Assembly (NCBI GenBank): GCA_949289565.1
Contig: CASEOO010000021.1
Span: 26,343-90,342 of the forward strand
Length of the DNA stretch: 64,000 bases
Reading direction: 5' to 3'
DNA from: an uncultured Bacteroidales bacterium
Lineage (GTDB): Bacteria; Bacteroidota; Bacteroidia; Bacteroidales; UBA932
Shown: positions 37,186-46,600 of the stretch, piece after piece
How positions within the stretch are numbered: the stretch's first letter is position 1
Layout: each line of letters opens with the position of its first letter
The notes under the pieces: model-generated
Database searches by the model: none
What the model was told of the DNA's origin: nothing
The model's input: the letters and a program-made list of their open reading frames with translations, nothing else
Program-made: the position numbers and the translations under genes

Positions 37186-38130
37186 TCAATCCTCAGCACG
37201 CACTGTGACTGTTTTTCCATCATCTCCGTACTCATATCTCACAGGGACCAGAAGCGCTATGTTTTCAAGAGCAGTCTCCAGGCCGTCTGTCAGCATGAAC
37301 TTGCCGCTCACTTTTACATCCTCCAGGAAATCATCCGGACATGCTATCTCCACTCCGAAATAGCGTTCGAGCTTCGTGAAGATTTCGGACACTGACGTGG
37401 ATCTGAGCAGGACATATCCTTCAGTCCATGAAATATATTCCGCAGGACAGACATCTGCCAGCACCCGGCCGCCGCTCGAGGCATCGTATTCAAAGAGCTG
37501 GTCTGGATGCATGGTCACTCTCGCGCTGCCATCCAGAGGCCTGGCCTCCACTTTTCCTTCCACCAGGACTACCGACTGAATTTCATCATAAGCAGTCACA
37601 TTGAACTCCGTCCCCAGCACCTGCACTTCCATGCCGGACGTCCTCACTATAAAGGGTCTGTCAGGATTTTCCGCAACATCGAAATAAGCTTCTCCATTCA
37701 GGATAACTCGCCTTTCATCGACATTATCCCCGCAAATTTCAAGTTTTGACCCCGAATTCAGCCTGATTCTCGTCCCGTCATTCAAGACAGTCACTGTCTG
37801 ATGCCCTACAGGAGCTTCCAGGGTGGCCGCCGCCAATGCCTGAGGTTCTGGCTCATTGCTGAATCCGAAGAACCATATGCCTGCGGCAATTGCCGCCGCG
37901 GCGGCCGCGGAAACAGCCCAGCGGAATATATGCGCCGCCGGTTTTCTCTTTCCTCCGGCTGACGCATCATCGTAATCTGAAAGCAGGACTGCATCATAAA
38001 TCCTGCGCATTGTCTCCAGTTCTTTCCTGTTCACGTCGCTTTGACTGGCCCATTCCATGACTTCGAGACGTTCGTCCAATGTCGCATCGCCTCTCAGATA
38101 CTTCAATATCAGCTGAAATTTTTCTTTCAT
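37186..38130 (-). CDS. FecR-family anti-sigma factor
   Basis: From the ATG at 38130 the protein has 314 residues: a cytoplasmic N-terminal part (LILKYLRGDATLDERLEVMEWA) that should hold the sigma factor, one membrane segment (about 75-95, Ala-rich then IWFFGF), and a periplasmic FecR domain (HQTVTVLNDGTRIRLNSGSK, VILNGEAYFDVAENPDRPFI, VQVLGTEFNVTAY). The C-terminal domain (YISWTEGYVLLRSTSVSEIF) resembles the STN-contact part of such proteins. It would receive a signal from the STN domain of SusC2 and release the ECF sigma factor encoded 146 bp upstream. A shared two-block motif lies just before the gene. Confidence 0.92.
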   Translation of the reverse strand: MKEKFQLILKYLRGDATLDERLEVMEWASQSDVNRKELETMRRIYDAVLLSDYDDASAGGKRKPAAHIFRWAVSAAAAAAIAAGIWFFGFSNEPEPQALAAATLEAPVGHQTVTVLNDGTRIRLNSGSKLEICGDNVDERRVILNGEAYFDVAENPDRPFIVRTSGMEVQVLGTEFNVTAYDEIQSVVLVEGKVEARPLDGSARVTMHPDQLFEYDASSGGRVLADVCPAEYISWTEGYVLLRSTSVSEIFTKLERYFGVEIACPDDFLEDVKVSGKFMLTDGLETALENIALLVPVRYEYGDDGKTVTVRAED

Positions 38131-38163
38131 ATTAAACGCGATTTGGCATAAAACAATAGTAAG

Positions 38164-38209
38164 TTCCCTCAAGACGAAAGAACCCTAAATTTTTTTGAAA
38201 ATATTTCGA
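38164..38209 (-). promoter_or_regulatory. Candidate ECF-sigma promoter motif upstream of fecR
   Basis: The minus strand reads AAATTTAGGGTT, 10 nt, GAGGGAACT, identical in both blocks and spacing to the site upstream of GH20 (15887-15933). It begins 34 bp before the fecR ATG. An autoregulated ECF promoter driving fecR-susC would fit this type of locus. Confidence 0.45.
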
Positions 38210-38276
38210 CTTTTTATCTGATTTTTCGGAAAAAGATGCCGGATACCGGGAAATCAGCCGCATGAAAGGGGCGGGA

Positions 38277-38855
38277 TCAGATACAGATGCCCAAGAGAAT
38301 GCCGACAAGCGGAAGATAGTCCTTCAAGGACACTCTCAAAGCCTTGAGAGCTTTGGTTATATGATATTCGACAGCCTTCTCCGTGATACCGAGCTTTTCC
38401 GCTATTTCCTTGTTGCTCATTCCCTGGAAACGGCTCAGACAGAAAATCCGGTCAGTCTTGTCTCCTAAGGCTTTCAAAGTAGAATCCAGAATCTTCTGGA
38501 CATCGCCGGCAAAAAGCGTGTGGGGATCACATGACTCCAGGCTGTCTATCCTGAACTGAAGCTCGCACTGAATAGATGAGCCCATCTCTCCCTCGGCACG
38601 AAGCCTTACACTTTCATGCCTGAGATATTGAAGCGCCTTGTTCCTGATGACTGAAAAAAGGAAGGGAAGGACCATTTCTATTTCCTCGCCAGCGGCTTTG
38701 CGCTCCCAGTATACCGACATGGCATCGGCGGCCAGAGATTCAGCTGTATGACTGTCGAAAACATATGATTTTGCAAAAAGAATGCATCTGCGATAATATC
38801 GTGAATAGTTGTCTTCAAAAACGGCGTTTTCCTTTTTTCTCCCTTCTGACATCAT
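38277..38855 (-). CDS. ECF-type RNA polymerase sigma factor (FecI-like)
   Basis: The 192-residue protein (ATG 38855; the frame runs to 38906) has sigma region 2 (FEDNYSRYYRRCILFAKSYV ... AADAMSVYWER, LFSVIRNKALQYLRH) and region 4 (DRIFCLSRFQGMSNKEIAEK followed by LGITEKAVEYHITKALKAL). It is the standard partner of the FecR protein encoded next to it and should switch on this glycan-use locus when substrate passes the STN-bearing SusC2. Its C-terminus ends with a short hydrophobic run (PLVGILLGICI). It has its own promoter, shared divergently with the WYL gene region. Confidence 0.93.
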   Translation of the reverse strand: MMSEGRKKENAVFEDNYSRYYRRCILFAKSYVFDSHTAESLAADAMSVYWERKAAGEEIEMVLPFLFSVIRNKALQYLRHESVRLRAEGEMGSSIQCELQFRIDSLESCDPHTLFAGDVQKILDSTLKALGDKTDRIFCLSRFQGMSNKEIAEKLGITEKAVEYHITKALKALRVSLKDYLPLVGILLGICI

Positions 38856-38876
38856 AAATCTGCTGTTTCTGCACCG

Positions 38877-38906
38877 CAAACATAGTAAATGTTTTCCTAT
38901 TTCCAA
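38877..38906 (-). promoter_or_regulatory. Predicted promoter for the ECF sigma gene
   Basis: The minus strand has TTG (38906-38904), 19 bp, then TATGTTTG (38884-38877), close to the Bacteroidota consensus and 22 bp before the start at 38855. Confidence 0.5.
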
Positions 38907-38932
38907 TCGGTAATATTATCGAAAATTTTTGT

Positions 38933-38940
38933 TAAGTTTG
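38933..38940 (+). promoter_or_regulatory. Possible -7 box for the WYL regulator
   Basis: TAAGTTTG matches TAnnTTTG, 62 bp before the WYL gene start at 39003. No clear TTTG box lies 19-21 bp upstream. Confidence 0.4.
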
Positions 38941-39002
38941 GCGATTGTATTGGCCGGAGGCCTCCCGAGAAGAAGTTTCCTGCCGAAAAATATAGTCGGA
39001 AG

Positions 39003-39956
39003 ATGGTCACGGAACTGCTGAACAAATACATCTGGCTGATACAGAAATTCATCGCCGCAGGCGACATGGGAATCAGCCTGGAAGAGCTTCGCGCGGCGTG
39101 GGAGCTCAAATTCGGCACAGCCTATGCCAGACGCTCGTTCAACAACCACAGGGAAGCTATAGAAGAAGTCTTCGGCATAGCCATCGAATGCGACAGGAGC
39201 TCGAACAGATACTTCATCAGGAACAGCGGCGACATCTCGGACAAAGAAACAGGAATAGCTTGGCTGATAGACACTTTCACAGTGAACAACATGCTCTCGC
39301 TTTCAAAAGAGAACCTCTCCGGCAGGATATCAGTGGAAGAAATCCCTTCTGGACGGAAATTTCTGACACCGCTTATGTCTGCCATGCAGGAAAACTGCGC
39401 GGTCGAGTTCTTTTACCGGAAATATGGCGCAGAAAAAGCCGAAAAAAGGCTTGTGCATCCATACGGCATCAAAGAATCTGCTCAGAGATGGTATCTGGTG
39501 GGATGGTCGGAAGAGCGGAAAAGCTGCAGGGTCTATGCCCTGGACAGGATAGAAAAGCTGTCCGTGCTCAAGGAAAAGTTCAGGATGCCTGCGGGCTTCG
39601 ACATAGATTCATTGTTCGCGGCTTCGTTCGGCAGCTATCTTCCATCCGGGCCAGGACGGAAAATCCTGTTCAGAGCCTTCGGCAATGAAGCCTCGTACAT
39701 CAGGGATCTTCCCCTGCACCGCACCCAAAAAGAAGAGTCGGCTGACGCGGATTCGACAACCTTCTCCATTTTCGTATCGCCAGACCGTTCGCTTCTGCTT
39801 GAATTCCTGAGCCACGGCCCGGGCATAGAAGTCATCTCGCCAGATGACGTGAGGCAGGATGTCAGAAAGCTGGCCTCTGAAATGGCCGCAATATACGCGG
39901 AGACAGAAACAACTGCAATATTCTTAAAAACGAAAACTCAAAATCCATCTATATGA
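39003..39956 (+). CDS. WYL-domain transcriptional regulator
   Basis: From the ATG at 39003 the protein has 317 residues; the frame upstream (from 38889) overlaps the sigma promoter and is not used. An N-terminal winged-helix-like part (MVTELLNKYIWLIQKFIA, FNNHREAIEEVFG) precedes a WYL domain (about 110-210) with AVEFFYRK, LVHPYGIKESAQRWYLVGW and RVYALDRIEKL. WYL domains sense ligands such as nucleotides and control DNA repair, defence or metabolism genes. It overlaps the start of the S9 peptidase gene by 4 bp, so the two are co-translated. The target is unknown. Confidence 0.85.
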   Translation: MVTELLNKYIWLIQKFIAAGDMGISLEELRAAWELKFGTAYARRSFNNHREAIEEVFGIAIECDRSSNRYFIRNSGDISDKETGIAWLIDTFTVNNMLSLSKENLSGRISVEEIPSGRKFLTPLMSAMQENCAVEFFYRKYGAEKAEKRLVHPYGIKESAQRWYLVGWSEERKSCRVYALDRIEKLSVLKEKFRMPAGFDIDSLFAASFGSYLPSGPGRKILFRAFGNEASYIRDLPLHRTQKEESADADSTTFSIFVSPDRSLLLEFLSHGPGIEVISPDDVRQDVRKLASEMAAIYAETETTAIFLKTKTQNPSI

Positions 39957-42313
39957 GCAAATCATCCATAATGAACAAAAAAACAGCGAGAGGCATTCTC
40001 CAGGCGCTGGCGTGGATAGCCGGGATAGCATGCCTGGTATATGCAGTGTCGTTTCTGGTAAGAAGGAGCTACGATATCATGAAAACAAACAGCAGTGAGG
40101 CCGGATACATCACCAGGCCTGAAATCAAAATCAAAGACGGGAAAATGACACCTGAAGTGCTTCTGGCGTTCGGGAAAGTGTCAGACCCGCAAATATCGCC
40201 TGACGGACAATATATATTATATAATGTGTCGTACACATCTGTCAAGAAGAACAAGTCATGCGGGAACTTGTACATATGCAGGGCTGACGGAAGCGAAAGG
40301 CAGCAGCTTACTGCCAGCGCACATTCCATCAGCAATGCACGCTGGTGCGACGGAGGGAAAAAAATTATTTTTCTCAGGGACGGACAGGTATGGACAGCGA
40401 GTCTCAAGCATGGAAAATCCGGATGGAGACTGAGAAATGAGGACCAGATTTCCGACATTCATGCAGGGGTGAATGAATTCACGCTGTCTCCTGACCAGAA
40501 GAAAATCATGTATACCAGCCATGTAAAAAGCCAGGTGAACAGGCCGGCAGACCTGTACCGAGATTTGAAGAAATCAGACGCCATCATCGCAGACGACCTG
40601 ATGTACAGGCACTGGGATCATTGGGTGACAGAACTTCCGCACACCTTCATCGCTGACGTAAATGTGAAGTCTCCGAAAACGAAAGGCATCCGGATGGAAA
40701 ATTCTGTTGATATCCTGGATGCCGAAGATGAGCTGTACGAACTGCCTGCCGAGCCGTTCAGCGGGATAGAACAGCTGGCATGGAGTCCTGACGGGAAAAC
40801 CATAGCATACTCATGCAAGAAGCTCACCGGAAAAGAATATGCGTTTTCCACTGACTCGGAGATCTATCTGTATGACGTGGCTTCCGGAGCCTGCACTCAA
40901 ATAGTGATGGGAGGAGGTTATGACACATGTCCTGCATGGTCTCCTGACGGGAAAAAGCTGTGCTGGCTGAGCATGGAGAGAGACGGCTATGAAGCAGACA
41001 AGCAGAGGCTGATGGTGGCTGACATCGACTGGAAGATACAAATAGGGAAAGAAGGGAAACGCATCCCTGTGGTGAGCGGCATCAGGGATGTGACAGCTGA
41101 TTTCAAATACAACGCCGCCGGCCCGGTTTGGGATTCCTCTTCTGGAAAAATCTATTTCAATGCATTGGCCGAAGGCATTCAGGGAATATTCGCCGCGGAC
41201 ATTGCCGGTGACGGCACCATTAAGAGAATTACAGGAGATGATCTCTGGTACGATTTCGATTCTCCATTCCATATTTCCGGCGCTGGCGACACGGCCGTTC
41301 TGCTCACCAGCTGGTGCAGCATGGACTTCCCGAAGGAGCTCGTGGCTGTGGACATCACGGCTGACAGCACGTATGTCAGGCCTCTGACCAGCGAAAATGC
41401 AGACATTCTCAATCAGCTGGTGCAGACTAAGACTGAAGCAAGGCATATCAAGACGGTGGACGGAAAGGATATGCTTACATGGGTGATTTATCCTCCTGAG
41501 TTCGACGAAAACAAGGTCTATCCTTCCATACTCATCTGTTTAGGAGGCCCTCAGGGAACTCTGAGCCAGGGCTGGTCCTACAGATGGAACTACAGACTGA
41601 TGGCCTCGCAAGGCTATGTAGTAGTTCTTCCGAACAGGCGCGGGACTACGGCCTTCGGACAGGAATGGACGGAACAGATTTCCGGCGACTACTGCGGGCT
41701 GAACATCCAGGACTATATTTCAGCGGCAAAAGCTCTCAAGTCAGAGAGATACATCGGCAAAATGGCCGCATGCGGGGCAAGCTACGGAGGATATTCAGTG
41801 TATTATCTGTGCGGAGTGCACGGGGATGTGTTCGATGCGTTCGTGGCACATGCCGGCATATTCAATGAGGAGCATATGTACATGACCACGGAGGAGATGT
41901 GGTTTCCTAACTGGGACAACGGCGGCCTTCACGAGTACGAAGTGACTGATGATTTCCGCGAAGGCAGGCATCCTGCCGGTCCCGAGGGCGACGGCGAGAC
42001 ATTCGGCGGCATCAGGCAGGGAGGCTCGCCATGGAGTTCATTGCCTGCGGCCAAGAGGCACTATGCCAATTCCCCTCACAAGTTCGTGACTGCATGGCAT
42101 ACTCCCCTTCTCGTCACTCACGGAGGCATGGATTTCAGAGTGCCTGTGGATGAAGGCATGGCGGCCTACAATGCAGCGCAGATGATGGGTGTTCCATCCC
42201 GCCTGATCATTTTCCCTGATGAAAACCACTGGATACTCAAGCCTCAGAATGCCCTTCTCTGGCACAGGGAATATTTCAAGTGGCTCGACCAATGGTGCAA
42301 GCCGGAGCAGTGA
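39953..42313 (+). CDS. S9-family peptidase (prolyl oligopeptidase/DPP-like), membrane-anchored
   Basis: The 786-residue protein has an N-terminal membrane segment (about 15-35), a beta-propeller with repeated SPDG motifs (ISPDGQYILY, WSPDGKTIAYS, WSPDGKKLCWLS) and a C-terminal alpha/beta-hydrolase domain. The catalytic triad is visible: Ser about 609 in CGASYGGYS, Asp about 727 in THGGMDFRVP, His about 759 in PDENHWIL. Such enzymes trim peptides, often after Pro or Ala, in the periplasm. The ATG overlaps the WYL stop (ATGA); an in-frame ATG at 39971 is an alternative. About 70 bp of spacer follows before tRNA-Arg. Confidence 0.9.
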   Translation: MSKSSIMNKKTARGILQALAWIAGIACLVYAVSFLVRRSYDIMKTNSSEAGYITRPEIKIKDGKMTPEVLLAFGKVSDPQISPDGQYILYNVSYTSVKKNKSCGNLYICRADGSERQQLTASAHSISNARWCDGGKKIIFLRDGQVWTASLKHGKSGWRLRNEDQISDIHAGVNEFTLSPDQKKIMYTSHVKSQVNRPADLYRDLKKSDAIIADDLMYRHWDHWVTELPHTFIADVNVKSPKTKGIRMENSVDILDAEDELYELPAEPFSGIEQLAWSPDGKTIAYSCKKLTGKEYAFSTDSEIYLYDVASGACTQIVMGGGYDTCPAWSPDGKKLCWLSMERDGYEADKQRLMVADIDWKIQIGKEGKRIPVVSGIRDVTADFKYNAAGPVWDSSSGKIYFNALAEGIQGIFAADIAGDGTIKRITGDDLWYDFDSPFHISGAGDTAVLLTSWCSMDFPKELVAVDITADSTYVRPLTSENADILNQLVQTKTEARHIKTVDGKDMLTWVIYPPEFDENKVYPSILICLGGPQGTLSQGWSYRWNYRLMASQGYVVVLPNRRGTTAFGQEWTEQISGDYCGLNIQDYISAAKALKSERYIGKMAACGASYGGYSVYYLCGVHGDVFDAFVAHAGIFNEEHMYMTTEEMWFPNWDNGGLHEYEVTDDFREGRHPAGPEGDGETFGGIRQGGSPWSSLPAAKRHYANSPHKFVTAWHTPLLVTHGGMDFRVPVDEGMAAYNAAQMMGVPSRLIIFPDENHWILKPQNALLWHREYFKWLDQWCKPEQ

Positions 42314-42365
42314 CCGGCCTGATGAATGACTGCAGATAAAAATTAGATATTTTTCCGAAATTTGC

Positions 42366-42373
42366 TATATTTG
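42366..42373 (+). promoter_or_regulatory. Predicted -7 box for tRNA-Arg
   Basis: TATATTTG lies 11 bp before the mature tRNA 5' end, matching TAnnTTTG. The upstream box is weak (TTAG about 19 bp further up). Confidence 0.55.
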
Positions 42374-42384
42374 CAGTCCACTTC

Positions 42385-42456
42385 GCCTCCGTAGTTTAAT
42401 GGATAGAATTTCAGATTCCGGTTCTGACGGTTGGGGTTCGATTCCCCACGGGGGTA
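42385..42456 (+). tRNA. tRNA-Arg, anticodon CCG
   Basis: All arms fold: acceptor GCCTCCG/CGGGGGT (42385-42391 with 42449-42455, with G-T wobbles), D arm GTTT/GAAT, anticodon stem TCAGA/TCTGA with loop TTCCGGT, and T arm TGGGG/CCCCA with loop TTCGATT. The anticodon CCG (42418-42420) reads CGG, so arginine. The discriminator is A at 42456; the CCA end is not encoded, so it must be added afterwards. fabD follows 24 bp later. Confidence 0.93.
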
Positions 42457-42480
42457 CAGATTGTTAAGAATTAATGAATT

Positions 42481-43374
42481 ATGAAGAAAGCTTACGTATT
42501 TCCGGGACAGGGTTCCCAGTTCCCTGGGATGGCCAAGGACCTGTACGAGTCTGATGCCCGCGCGAAAGAGATGCTTGAGAAGGCAAACGAAATTCTCGGC
42601 TTCAGGATAACAGACATCATGTTCAACGGCACTCCTGAGGAGCTTAAAGCTACGAAAGTGACACAGCCGGCAGTGTTCCTGCACTCTGCAGTGCTCGCCA
42701 AATGCTATGACGGCTTCCAGCCTGACATGGTGGCAGGACATTCCCTCGGAGAATTCTCAGCTCTGGCAGCAGCCGGTGCAATGGATTTCGAGGACGCCCT
42801 CAAGCTCGTGTCCATCAGGGCTCAAGCCATGCAGAAAGCCTGCGAAATCAAGCCGTCGACCATGGCCGCCATCATCGCGCTTCCTACTGAAAAGGTAGAG
42901 GAAATATGCGCTTCATGCTCTGGAATCGTAGTGCCAGCAAACTACAATTGCGACGGGCAGATCGTCATCTCAGGAGAAATCGACGCTGTCAACGAAGCTT
43001 GCGAGAAAATGAAGGCCGCAGGTGCAAAGCGCGCCTTGATTCTTCAGGTAGGCGGAGCTTTCCACTCCCCTCTCATGGAGCCTGCACGCGCCGAACTCGC
43101 TGAAGGAATCGAGAAGACAATATTCAAGACTCCGGTATGCCCTGTTTACCAGAATGTGACCGCCATGCCGTCTACAGACCCTGAAACCATCAAGAAGAAC
43201 CTGCTTGCACAGCTGACTTCTCCGGTTAAATGGACTCAGACCGTGAAGAACATGCTCGCAGACGGAGCCGGATATTTCATGGAAATCGGACCTGGCACAG
43301 TACTTCAGGGACTTGTGAAGAAAATAGCCGGAGCAGACCTGACCATTGAAGGCATTTCGGCATTGGCAAAATAA
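42481..43374 (+). CDS. fabD: Malonyl-CoA:ACP transacylase
   Basis: The 297-residue enzyme transfers malonyl from CoA to acyl carrier protein at the start of fatty-acid synthesis. It shows VFPGQGSQFPGM at the N-terminus, the nucleophile Ser88 in VAGHSLGEFSALAAAG, Arg in SIRAQAMQ, and the catalytic His in GGAFHSPLMEPA. Length and motifs are complete for FabD. A strong palindromic terminator follows 18 bp after the stop, so fabD appears to end its transcript. Confidence 0.96.
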   Translation: MKKAYVFPGQGSQFPGMAKDLYESDARAKEMLEKANEILGFRITDIMFNGTPEELKATKVTQPAVFLHSAVLAKCYDGFQPDMVAGHSLGEFSALAAAGAMDFEDALKLVSIRAQAMQKACEIKPSTMAAIIALPTEKVEEICASCSGIVVPANYNCDGQIVISGEIDAVNEACEKMKAAGAKRALILQVGGAFHSPLMEPARAELAEGIEKTIFKTPVCPVYQNVTAMPSTDPETIKKNLLAQLTSPVKWTQTVKNMLADGAGYFMEIGPGTVLQGLVKKIAGADLTIEGISALAK

Positions 43375-43392
43375 GTCCTGGCATAGACATTG

Positions 43393-43424
43393 AAAAATTG
43401 CACCGTCGCGACGGTGCAATTTTT
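43393..43424 (+). terminator. Bidirectional palindromic terminator after fabD
   Basis: A 32-bp perfect palindrome centred between 43408 and 43409 (stem ...TTGCACCGTCG / CGACGGTGCAA...) is flanked by A5 on the left and T6 on the right. It lies just past the fabD stop, a classic intrinsic terminator that could also work on the other strand. Confidence 0.9.
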
Positions 43425-43458
43425 TATTATAACAGAGGCTCTATTTCAAAAATTTGTC

Positions 43459-43466
43459 TAAATTTG
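43459..43466 (+). promoter_or_regulatory. Possible -7 box for nifJ
   Basis: TAAATTTG matches TAnnTTTG. It would give a leader of about 155 nt before the nifJ ATG. No convincing -33 box is visible at the expected distance. Confidence 0.4.
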
Positions 43467-43625
43467 TAATGATATTGCTGTCGTGAACGGGCACGGAAAT
43501 GTATAAGACTGATATATTGTTGATTGCACTTTCCGCATTCCGATTGCCACGGCAATATGAACGGCTGACATAATTGAAAAAACAAATAACTGATCCAAAT
43601 AATCAAACATAAACATTAAACGATT

Positions 43626-46600
43626 ATGGCAAACGAAAAAAAATTCATCACTTGTGACGGTAACTATGCCGCAGCCCATATCGCTTATCTTTTCAGCGAG
43701 AACGCGGCCATCTACCCGATCACCCCGTCATCGACTATGGCAGAATATGTCGACGAATGGGCTTCCCAAGGGAAGAAAAACCTTTTCGGAGAGGTAGTGA
43801 AAGTTACCGAAATGCAGAGTGAAGGCGGTGCTGCAGGTGCGGTACACGGTTCATTGCAGGCTGGTGCCCTGACTTCTACATTCACGGCATCTCAGGGTCT
43901 GCTTCTCATGATTCCTAACATGTACAAGATTGCCGGCGAGCTGCTTCCTTGCGTATTCCATGTTTCAGCGAGGACCCTTGCATCTCATGCACTGTCAATC
44001 TTCGGAGACCATCAGGATGTAATGGCTTGCCGCCAGACCGGCTTTGCCATGCTGGCCTCAGCTTCTGTACAGGAGGCTCTTGACCTCGCCGCTGTGGCAC
44101 ATCTTTCCACTATCAAGTCCAGCGTGCCTTTCCTGCATTTCTTCGACGGCTTCCGTACATCACACGAAATACAGAAAATAGAGCTCATCGATGAAGCTGT
44201 CCTCAAAAGCATGATCAGCACCAAGTCTCTCGCCAAGTTCAGAGAGAAGGCGCTGAATCCTGACAGCCCTGTCACCAGGGGAACTGCCCAGAATGCTGAC
44301 GTATTCTTCCAGATAAGAGAGGCGTCTAATCCCTATTACGATGCCGTATCCGATATCGTTGCCAGGTATATGGGCGAAATCAGCGAAGCTACCGGCAGGG
44401 ATTACCGTCCGTTCGACTACTATGGCGCTCCTGATGCAGAGAACATCATCATCGCCATGGGTTCAGTCACCGAGACCATCAAAGAGACTATCGACCATCT
44501 GGCGGCAGAAGGAAAGAAATACGGTCTCATCATAGTGCGTCTCTACAGGCCGTTCTCAGCCAAATATTTCATGAAAGCGCTTCCTGAGACTGTGAAGAGA
44601 ATCGCTGTCCTCGACAGGACGAAAGAGCCTGGATCTCTCGGAGAGCCTCTCTACATGGATGTCAAGGCGCTTTTCCAAGGCAAGGCCAATGCACCTCTCA
44701 TCGTGGGCGGACGCTACGGGCTTTCTTCAAAGGATACATCTCCTGCACAGATCGTGGCAGTATACGAGAACCTCGAGCTTGCAGAGCCAAAGGACGGCTT
44801 CACTATCGGCATCGTGGATGACGTGACATTCAAGTCGCTTCCTGTCAAGGAGGAAATCAGCATCGTGAAACCTGGCACTACCGAATGCAAGTTCTACGGA
44901 CTCGGATCAGACGGTACTGTGGGTGCGAACAAGAACACTATCAAGATCATCGGAGACCATACATCCAAGTATTGCCAGGGCTACTTCGACTACGATTCGA
45001 AGAAATCAGGCGGCTACACCTGCTCTCACCTCAGGTTCGGCGACGCTCCTATCAAGGCTCCTTATCTGGTGTCCACTCCTGATTTCGTGGCCTGCCACGT
45101 GCCTTCATACCTGCACAAATATGACGTGCTCAAAGGCATCAAGCAGAACGGGACTCTCCTCCTGAACAGCCTCTGGGATGAAGAGGAGACTCTGAAGAGG
45201 ATTCCTGACCATGTAAAGGCTGTCATAGGGCAGAAGAACATTTCACTTTATATTATAAACGCCACCAAGATCGCGGCTGAAATAGGCCTGGGCGGAAGGA
45301 CAAACACCATCCTCCAGTCTGCATTCTTCAAGATCACGGGCATCATCCCTTACGAGGATGCAGTGACATACATGAAGAAAGCCATCGACAAGAGCTACGG
45401 AAAGAAAGGCGAAAACGTGGTGAAGATGAACTATGCGGCAGTCGACAGAGGCGGAGAATACACTAAAGTGGAAATTCCGGCTGACTGGAAAGACATTACT
45501 GCCAAGTTCGAGAACCCTAACAAGGACAGGCTCGCTCCAGAATTCGTTAAGCAGATCGCAGACATCGTCAATGCCCAGGCCGGAGACACTCTGCCTGTAA
45601 GCACATTCAAGGATATGGCAGACGGCACTATTCCTGACGGCACTGCGGCATACGAGAAGAGAGGCGTGGCAGTGAAAGTGCCTGAGTGGAAAGCAGAGAA
45701 TTGTATCCAGTGCAACAACTGTGCATTTGTCTGCCCTCACGCAGCCATCCGTCCGTTCCTCATGACAGCAGAAGAAGCCGAAGCGGCTCCTGCAGGCATC
45801 AAGAAGCAGCAGGGCAAGGCTGTATTCAAGGACTATGTATTCACCATGCAGGTATCTCCAGCCGACTGTACAGGCTGCGGCAACTGCGCCGATGTCTGCC
45901 CTGCAAAGGAGAAAGCCCTCGTCATGGTCCCTGCAGATTCTCAGGAACACGAGCAGGCCAACTTCGACTATCTGAATTCACATATAGGCTACAAGGACAC
46001 AGTCCAGAACAAGTTCCAGAACATCAAGAACTCACAGTTCTCACAGCCTCTGTTCGAATTCTCAGGCGCTTGCGCAGGATGCGGCGAGACTCCGTACATC
46101 AAGACCATCACACAGCTGTTCGGTGATCACATGATGATTTCGAATGCTACAGGATGTTCTTCAATTTATGGAGCGTCTTTCCCTGCATCTCCTTACTGCA
46201 CTAACGCTCAGGGACATGGCCCGGCTTGGGCAAACTCCCTCTTCGAGGACAATGCAGAATATGGCCTCGGAATGAAACTCGGTTCTGACAGGGCCAGAAT
46301 GACTGTGGCCAGACTCATGGAAGAAGGACTAGCATGCTCATGCTGCTCTGACGAAATGAAGGCTCTCTTCACGAAATGGCTTGAGAACAAGAACGATGCG
46401 AAGATCACCCGCGAAGTGGCTGACGCCCTCGTGCCACTCATGGAAGAGTGCAAGTGCGATACATGCAAGGCTCTCCTCGAGTACAAGCACTTCATCCCGT
46501 CACGCTCACAGTGGATCTTCGGCGGCGACGGATGGGCATATGACATCGGATACGGCGGACTCGACCATGTTCTCGCTACCGGTGAAAATGTAAATGTCCT

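Noticed and set aside
45243..45950. 235-codon minus-strand frame opposite nifJ
   Set aside because: Antisense shadow of a clearly coding stretch with both ferredoxin motifs on the plus strand.
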